Below, in pieces: positions 59,721 through 64,000 of a stretch of DNA of 64,000 nt. This stretch comes from Gammaproteobacteria bacterium (GTDB taxonomy: Bacteria > Pseudomonadota > Gammaproteobacteria > Enterobacterales > Psychrobiaceae). The notes under the pieces were generated by a model. It saw nothing but the letters and a program-made list of their open reading frames with translations. It searched no databases and had not been told where the DNA came from. Position 1 is the stretch's first letter; every line of letters begins with the position of its first letter. A program made the translations under genes and the position numbers. The DNA is taken from contig JABSRT010000010.1 of assembly GCA_013214945.1 (NCBI GenBank), forward strand, positions 1 through 64,000, read 5' to 3'.

Positions 59721-59872
59721 TAGCCAGTGTCCATCCAGAAACTGCGAAGCAGGACACTGGCTATGTGGTACAGGGATGTGCCAACATTTTCAACTTGTTG
59801 AAAATGTTGGCGAAGTAAAACCACGTTTTACGGTAGCGTCTCCAGAAACAGACAAGGATGTCTGTTTCTGGA
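59721..59872 (+). repeat. Array of five perfect hairpins between fdxA and the DUF924 gene
   Basis: Stems are 12 bp (59721-59732/59752-59763), 6 bp with loop GGGA (59767-59782, GGTACA/TGTGCC), 15 bp with loop TT (59780-59811), 7 bp (59815-59831, GTAAAAC/GTTTTAC) and 14 bp with loop AGGA (59841-59872, ends TCCAGAAACAGACA). The loop context ACAAGGATGT equals the CsrA SELEX core. The word CCAGAAAC also occurs in the loop of the first stem. Nearly every base pairs. Confidence 0.8.
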
Positions 59873-59928
59873 CGATAACTAGCCAAATTTCGACTAGACT
59901 TATCACTCAATTAAGCAAAGGTGATGTC

Positions 59929-60465
59929 ATGTATAATGAAATATTACGCTTTTGGTTTGAAGAATTAAGCCCAGCACAATGGTGGATAAAAGATCTAGCG
60001 CTGGACCAACTGATTGAGCGGCGTTTTGGCGAAATACACCACAAAGCAAGCTTATGTGAATTATATACTTGGCGTGAAGAAGCGCGCGGTCGACTGGCTG
60101 AAATCATTGTACTGGATCAGTTTTCTCGTAACATCTACCGCGAATCACCCTTAGCCTTCGCTTGTGACCCCTTGGCATTATCTTTAGCTCAGCACGCCAT
60201 CAGCCTCGGTGCTGACCAAGAATTACCACCGCAACAACGCAATTTTATCTATTTACCATTAATGCATAGCGAATCATTATTAATCCACCAAACAGCACTC
60301 GAGCTATATACCAGCAACGCGTTAGCCGATAATTTAAACTTTGAGATCCGTCATCATAAAATAATTGAGCAGTTTGGTCGCTACCCTCACCGCAACGAAA
60401 TCCTTGGCAGAGAGTCAACAGCCCAAGAACGGTCGTTTTTAAAGCAATCAGGTAGTAGTTTTTAA
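59929..60465 (+). CDS. DUF924 family protein
   Basis: A 178-residue helical protein of DUF924. ILRFWFEELSPAQWW, GRLAEIIVLDQFSRNIYR, LPLMHSESL and IIEQFGRYPHRNEILGRESTAQE are the standard family blocks; the histidine/acidic pattern suggests an enzyme, but no activity is established. ATG 59929 (MYNEILRFWF) with AAAGG before it is chosen over a 51-codon extension that runs through the hairpin array. Confidence 0.9.
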   Translation: MYNEILRFWFEELSPAQWWIKDLALDQLIERRFGEIHHKASLCELYTWREEARGRLAEIIVLDQFSRNIYRESPLAFACDPLALSLAQHAISLGADQELPPQQRNFIYLPLMHSESLLIHQTALELYTSNALADNLNFEIRHHKIIEQFGRYPHRNEILGRESTAQERSFLKQSGSSF

Positions 60466-60550
60466 TCGATGGCGCGAAAAGTTACTTCAAACTTGAGGTC
60501 ATAAGTGAGAAAATAATACCCTATTATTTATCATACAAAGAATAACACTA

Positions 60551-61027
60551 ATGAATAAGCCTCAGCGTGAACTGACGTTACGATTTTTAGCAGAGCCACA
60601 GGACGTAAATTTTGGCGGCAAAGTACATGGCGGCGCCGTCATGAAATGGATCGATTTAGCAGCTTACGCCTGTGCTGCAGGATGGAGTGGTCGTTACTGT
60701 ATTACGGCCTATGCCGGTGGCATTAGATTTGTCGCACCAATCCATGTCGGCAGCCTAGTCGAAGTAACTGGCAAGGTTATATACACGGGTAATTCATCAA
60801 TGCACATTGCACTTGAAGTAACCGCTTGTGATCCTAAGTCACTCAACAAACGTTTAACCACGCACTGTATCGTCATTATGGTTGCGGTTGATGAGGCAGG
60901 ACAAAGCATTCAGGTACCGAAATGGGAACCTGAATCAGAATCTGATAAGCGCCAGTACACTGCAGCGGTTAAGCTGATGGAAATGCGCAAACAGATCGGC
61001 GAAGAAATGCAAATTTTTGTCGATTAA
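60551..61027 (+). CDS. Acyl-CoA thioesterase (hotdog, YciA/ACOT type)
   Basis: A 158-residue hotdog thioesterase. VNFGGKVHGGAVMKWIDLAAY is the catalytic helix region with VHGG and the Asp of WIDLAAY; ITAYAGGIRFVAPIHVGSLVEV follows. It hydrolyses acyl-CoAs, chain length unknown. Monocistronic, convergent with the HD-GYP gene. Confidence 0.9.
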   Translation: MNKPQRELTLRFLAEPQDVNFGGKVHGGAVMKWIDLAAYACAAGWSGRYCITAYAGGIRFVAPIHVGSLVEVTGKVIYTGNSSMHIALEVTACDPKSLNKRLTTHCIVIMVAVDEAGQSIQVPKWEPESESDKRQYTAAVKLMEMRKQIGEEMQIFVD

Positions 61028-61058
61028 TCACGATGGAGCCATTAACAATTAATCTTTG

Positions 61059-62573
61059 TTAATGGCTCGCCTGAACTGCATCTCTAAATTGCTCAGCAAT
61101 TGCCACAAACTCCATTTCACAAGCTTCAAATGCCACAACTACCCGTGGATCGAAGTGACTACCACGACCTTTTAAAATAACTTCTTTAGCCTGCTCATGG
61201 CTAAATGCCGGCTTGTAGACCCTTTTGCTAAGCAAGGCATCATAAACATCCGCTAAGGCCATTAAACGCCCTGACAATGGAATATCGTCACCACGCAAAG
61301 CATTAGGATAACCGGAACCATCCCACTTCTCATGGTGCGTTAACGCAATTTCCCGTGCATAGCGTAAAAATGAATTACTGCCCATTTGTTCTTCCGCAAC
61401 CAGCAACGCATCCGATCCTAGCTGCGCATGCGTCTTCATGATGACAAATTCGTCGTCGGTTAATTTACCCGGTTTTAACAGGATGCTATCGACAATGCCA
61501 ACCTTGCCAACATCATGTAATGGTGCCGATTTATACAGTAATTCAATGGTTTCAAAATTAAGCACGGCGCTAAAATCAGGATGACTGCTTAAGTGCTCAG
61601 CCAGTACTTTGACATAACGTTGGGTCCGTAAAATGTGGGCCCCGGTTTCGTTGTCTCGCGTTTCAGCTAATGAGGCCAGCGCTAAGATAGAAGCATCTCG
61701 GGTCAATTTTAATTCGTTCTGATAACCTAACAAGCGCTCAATCATCAGGTTAGTATCGCGTGCCATTAAGCCAAATTCATCCTGGCTCACCACAGGTACT
61801 CGCACAGTTAGGTCGCCTTGCGCTACGGCAGCTAACGCCGCGGTTTGTTGCGCCAAGTAACACGTTAAATTTTTGGCATAAGACAAAACAATACGCACAC
61901 TGTAAATAAGAAACGTCACCATAATTAGGGCTATTTCAAACAAAATACTCGTGCGTGCCTCAGTGGCCCCTAAGGCTAACCCTTCACTTAATAACCAATC
62001 TAAATCTTTATTGACCACCAAAAATAGCACCAGTGCCATGCTAACGATAATCAAGATCGCGAGTAGACTAAATTTTTGAGAAAATGAGACTATCGGCCCC
62101 CGCTCAATCGGCTGGTCTGTGACAGAAATATCACTTAACAATTGACGTTCAGCCAATAGAGCCAAGTCGATCGCAACAAACAGACCTAATATCGCCATGC
62201 CAACAATAACCTTAGCGTTACTATGCCAAGGCGTATCAAATATCAGCCAATTTACTGCGGCCAAGCCAATGCCAGCAGTGATAAAAAGTGCCAAATCGAT
62301 CGTCAGCTGAGTCGTAACCTTAGCGCCAGAACGATTCGCTATTCGACGGATCAGTAACTCGCGCAAAGGGTACGCAAGCAGTAAAGGAGCCATCAGCTGG
62401 ATCGGGGAAATAGCCTCAAGAAACGGACACACCTGATCGCCATAAACGGCAAATAACACCGTCGCGATCAAGTAATGGCACAGCGCTGCATAGCGACTAG
62501 CATGACTGCGTTCTCGAGTACTTGGCATCACCGATGGTAATAAAGTAGGCTCAACTAGTTTTTTTTCAATCAT
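61059..62573 (-). CDS. Membrane HD-GYP c-di-GMP phosphodiesterase with HAMP domain
   Basis: A 504-residue signalling enzyme. About six transmembrane segments occupy residues 27-240, then a HAMP linker (VAQGDLTVRVPVVSQDEFGLMARDTN, about 260-285) and an HD-GYP domain (about 300-490). Catalytic motifs are intact: HD in APLHDVGKVGIVD, HHEKWDGSGYP and ADVYDAL. It should hydrolyse c-di-GMP to GMP in response to a membrane signal. No response-regulator receiver is present. GGGG lies before ATG. Confidence 0.92.
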   Translation of the reverse strand: MIEKKLVEPTLLPSVMPSTRERSHASRYAALCHYLIATVLFAVYGDQVCPFLEAISPIQLMAPLLLAYPLRELLIRRIANRSGAKVTTQLTIDLALFITAGIGLAAVNWLIFDTPWHSNAKVIVGMAILGLFVAIDLALLAERQLLSDISVTDQPIERGPIVSFSQKFSLLAILIIVSMALVLFLVVNKDLDWLLSEGLALGATEARTSILFEIALIMVTFLIYSVRIVLSYAKNLTCYLAQQTAALAAVAQGDLTVRVPVVSQDEFGLMARDTNLMIERLLGYQNELKLTRDASILALASLAETRDNETGAHILRTQRYVKVLAEHLSSHPDFSAVLNFETIELLYKSAPLHDVGKVGIVDSILLKPGKLTDDEFVIMKTHAQLGSDALLVAEEQMGSNSFLRYAREIALTHHEKWDGSGYPNALRGDDIPLSGRLMALADVYDALLSKRVYKPAFSHEQAKEVILKGRGSHFDPRVVVAFEACEMEFVAIAEQFRDAVQASH

Positions 62574-62660
62574 TAAAAACCCCTTTAAATTGGTATAATT
62601 TAATCACTTTGATCGCACAACACAAGACAACCGAACTTCGCCAAGCAAAAGTAAAAGCAA

Positions 62661-62695
62661 AAAAAAGGGACTGAATAATCAGTCCCTTTTTATTA
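62661..62695 (-). terminator. Intrinsic terminator of typA
   Basis: Stem GGGACTGA/TCAGTCCC (62667-62674, 62679-62686), loop ATAA, flanked by A6 and T5; on the minus strand the A run becomes the U tract after typA. Confidence 0.93.
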
Positions 62696-62718
62696 TTTAC
62701 CTTTAATGTCGGTAAATA

Positions 62719-64000
62719 CTATTTTGGTCCACCGCGGTTAGCGCGCTTACGATCGTTTTCTGTAAGAAGTCTCTTACGGATACGAATGCTCTTTGGTGTT
62801 ACTTCAACTAGCTCATCATCATCGATAAACTCTAGAGCTTGCTCTAGGGTGTAAATGATTGGCGTAGTAAGTACCTGAGCTTCATCAGTACCTGATGTAC
62901 GAACGTTAGTTAACTGCTTGCCCTTAAGAGCGGTAACAGTTAAATCGTTCTCACGGCTGTGAATACCTAAGATTTGACCTTCGTAAACTTCTTCAGCATG
63001 CTGAGTAAATAAACGACCACGTTGTTGTAAGTTAAACAACGAGTAAGTCAAAGCCTTACCAGTAGCGTTAGAAATTAATACGCCGTTAGAACGCTGGCCG
63101 ATGTTGCCGCCTTTGTGTGGGCCGTATTCTTCAAACGTATGGTAAATTAGACCAGAACCAGAAGTCATAGACATGAAGTCAGTTTGGAAACCGATAAGAC
63201 CACGTGAAGGCATATCGAAATCGATACGAACACGGCCTTTACCGTCTAACTGCATGTCATACATTACAGCTTTACGGATACCAAGTTTTTCCATTACTGT
63301 GCCTTGATGCTGTTCTTCAACATCAACAGTAACTTTTTCCATTGGCTCCATTAGTACGCCATCAACTTCTTTGAGGATAACTTCAGGACGAGAAATCGCC
63401 ATTTCGAAACCTTCACGACGCATGGTTTCGATTAAGATACCTAGGTGAAGTTCGCCACGACCCGATACTTTAAACTTATCCGAGTCAGAACCTGCTTCAA
63501 CGCGTAATGCAACGTTATGAATAAGCTCTTGCTGTAAACGCTCTGCAATGTTACGAGAAGTAACAAATTTACCTTCTTTACCAGCAAACGGAGAGTTGTT
63601 TACTTGGAAAGTCATGGTTACAGTTGGTTCATCAACGCTCAACAATGGTAATGGCTCAACACAATCAACGGCACAAACAGTGTCAGAGATTTTTAGTTCG
63701 CCAAGGCCAGTGATTGCAACTAAGTTACCCGCACAAGCTTCGTCCATTTCGTGACGTTCTAAGCCTAGGTAACCCAATACAGTACCGACTTTAGCTTTAC
63801 GAGTAGTACCGTCAGCCATTGAAACAACAACTTGTTGGTTAGGAGCAACCTTACCACGGGTGATACGACCAACGCCGATAACGCCAACGTAAGAGTTGTA
63901 ATCTAGCTGTGAAATTTGAACCTGTAATGCGCCTTCAGCGTCACCTTCAGGAGCTTCAACATTATCAACGATAGCTTGGAACAATGGTTCCATGTTGTCA
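62719..64000 (-). CDS. typA: Translational GTPase TypA/BipA (C-terminal part, cut by the window edge)
   Basis: The last 427 residues of the ribosome-binding GTPase TypA/BipA, which assists 50S assembly at low temperature and under stress. Visible are domain II (YVGVIGVGRITRGKV), domain III (GRGELHLGILIETMRREGFEM), domain V (LIGFQTDFMSMTSGSGL) and the BipA-specific C-terminal domain with HAEEVYEGQILGIHSRENDL. The G domain and true start lie beyond base 64000; the internal ATG at 63991-63993 is not the start. Confidence 0.97.
   Translation of the reverse strand, partial: DNMEPLFQAIVDNVEAPEGDAEGALQVQISQLDYNSYVGVIGVGRITRGKVAPNQQVVVSMADGTTRKAKVGTVLGYLGLERHEMDEACAGNLVAITGLGELKISDTVCAVDCVEPLPLLSVDEPTVTMTFQVNNSPFAGKEGKFVTSRNIAERLQQELIHNVALRVEAGSDSDKFKVSGRGELHLGILIETMRREGFEMAISRPEVILKEVDGVLMEPMEKVTVDVEEQHQGTVMEKLGIRKAVMYDMQLDGKGRVRIDFDMPSRGLIGFQTDFMSMTSGSGLIYHTFEEYGPHKGGNIGQRSNGVLISNATGKALTYSLFNLQQRGRLFTQHAEEVYEGQILGIHSRENDLTVTALKGKQLTNVRTSGTDEAQVLTTPIIYTLEQALEFIDDDELVEVTPKSIRIRKRLLTENDRKRANRGGPK

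Noticed and set aside
59721-59872. CRISPR array
   Set aside because: The hairpins have different stems and irregular spacing; there are no identical direct repeats with uniform spacers and no cas genes.
59776-59928. 51-codon extension of the DUF924 protein
   Set aside because: It translates the hairpin array; the internal ATG has a ribosome binding site and starts the family domain.

Overview
The window reads as chromosomal core DNA of a marine gammaproteobacterium in or near Alteromonadales (Shewanella, Psychrobium or Colwellia relatives). This is inferred from near-identity of Crp, HslV, AroG, GreB and RpmE to enterobacterial proteins, from gene neighbourhoods (glnK-amtB, ftsN-hslVU, recQ-yigI, engB/cytochrome c4/yihI, rluF), and from moderately low G+C. 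I see no prophage, transposase, CRISPR array, tRNA or rRNA. Both ends cut genes: rplC at the left, typA at the right.

Layout: 1-912 start of the S10 ribosomal operon with its leader and promoter (minus strand). 1.0-5.4 kb rhlE, a GDT1-type cation exporter, and glnK-amtB with candidate NtrC and sigma54 sites. 5.4-10.1 kb a zinc-ribbon protein, DUF1244, csdE, tcdA, an aspartoacylase-type hydrolase, a small membrane protein and a LysR regulator. 10.3-15.6 kb a respiratory D-lactate dehydrogenase, a crotonase, a peroxiredoxin-glutaredoxin fusion and greB. 15.7-22.4 kb tex (apparent -1 frameshift at its 3' end), a putative metalloprotease pair, a Cys-rich unknown, bioH, a ComF-type protein and nfuA. 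22.7-31.3 kb rpmE, priA, argS-ftsN, hslVU behind a textbook sigma32 promoter, and rraA. 31.5-40.5 kb a formimidoylglutamase-like enzyme, yigI, recQ, and leuABCD behind a leader-peptide attenuator. 40.5-50.5 kb a cytochrome c, a degenerate PAS-GGDEF-EAL protein, srkA, dsbA, trpS, rpe, crp and an acyl-CoA dehydrogenase with a PsrA-like box. 50.6-57.5 kb a methyltransferase, engB, cytochrome c4, a large hairpin-rich gene-free gap ending in a strong terminator, yihI, DUF2489, aroG and rluF. 57.6-64.0 kb a COG2509 flavoprotein, fdxA, an array of perfect hairpins, DUF924, a thioesterase, an HD-GYP protein and typA.

The genes are mostly housekeeping: translation, iron-sulfur biogenesis (csdE, nfuA with a candidate IscR site, fdxA), proteostasis and redox (hslVU, dsbA, Prx-Grx), nitrogen and leucine control, lactate respiration and c-di-GMP signalling. 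The most unusual material is non-coding: the hairpin-rich gap at 53.7-54.05 kb in the position where E. coli keeps csrC, two arrays of stem-loops presenting GGA(U) loops (22.4-22.7 and 59.7-59.9 kb), and the slippery heptamer in tex.
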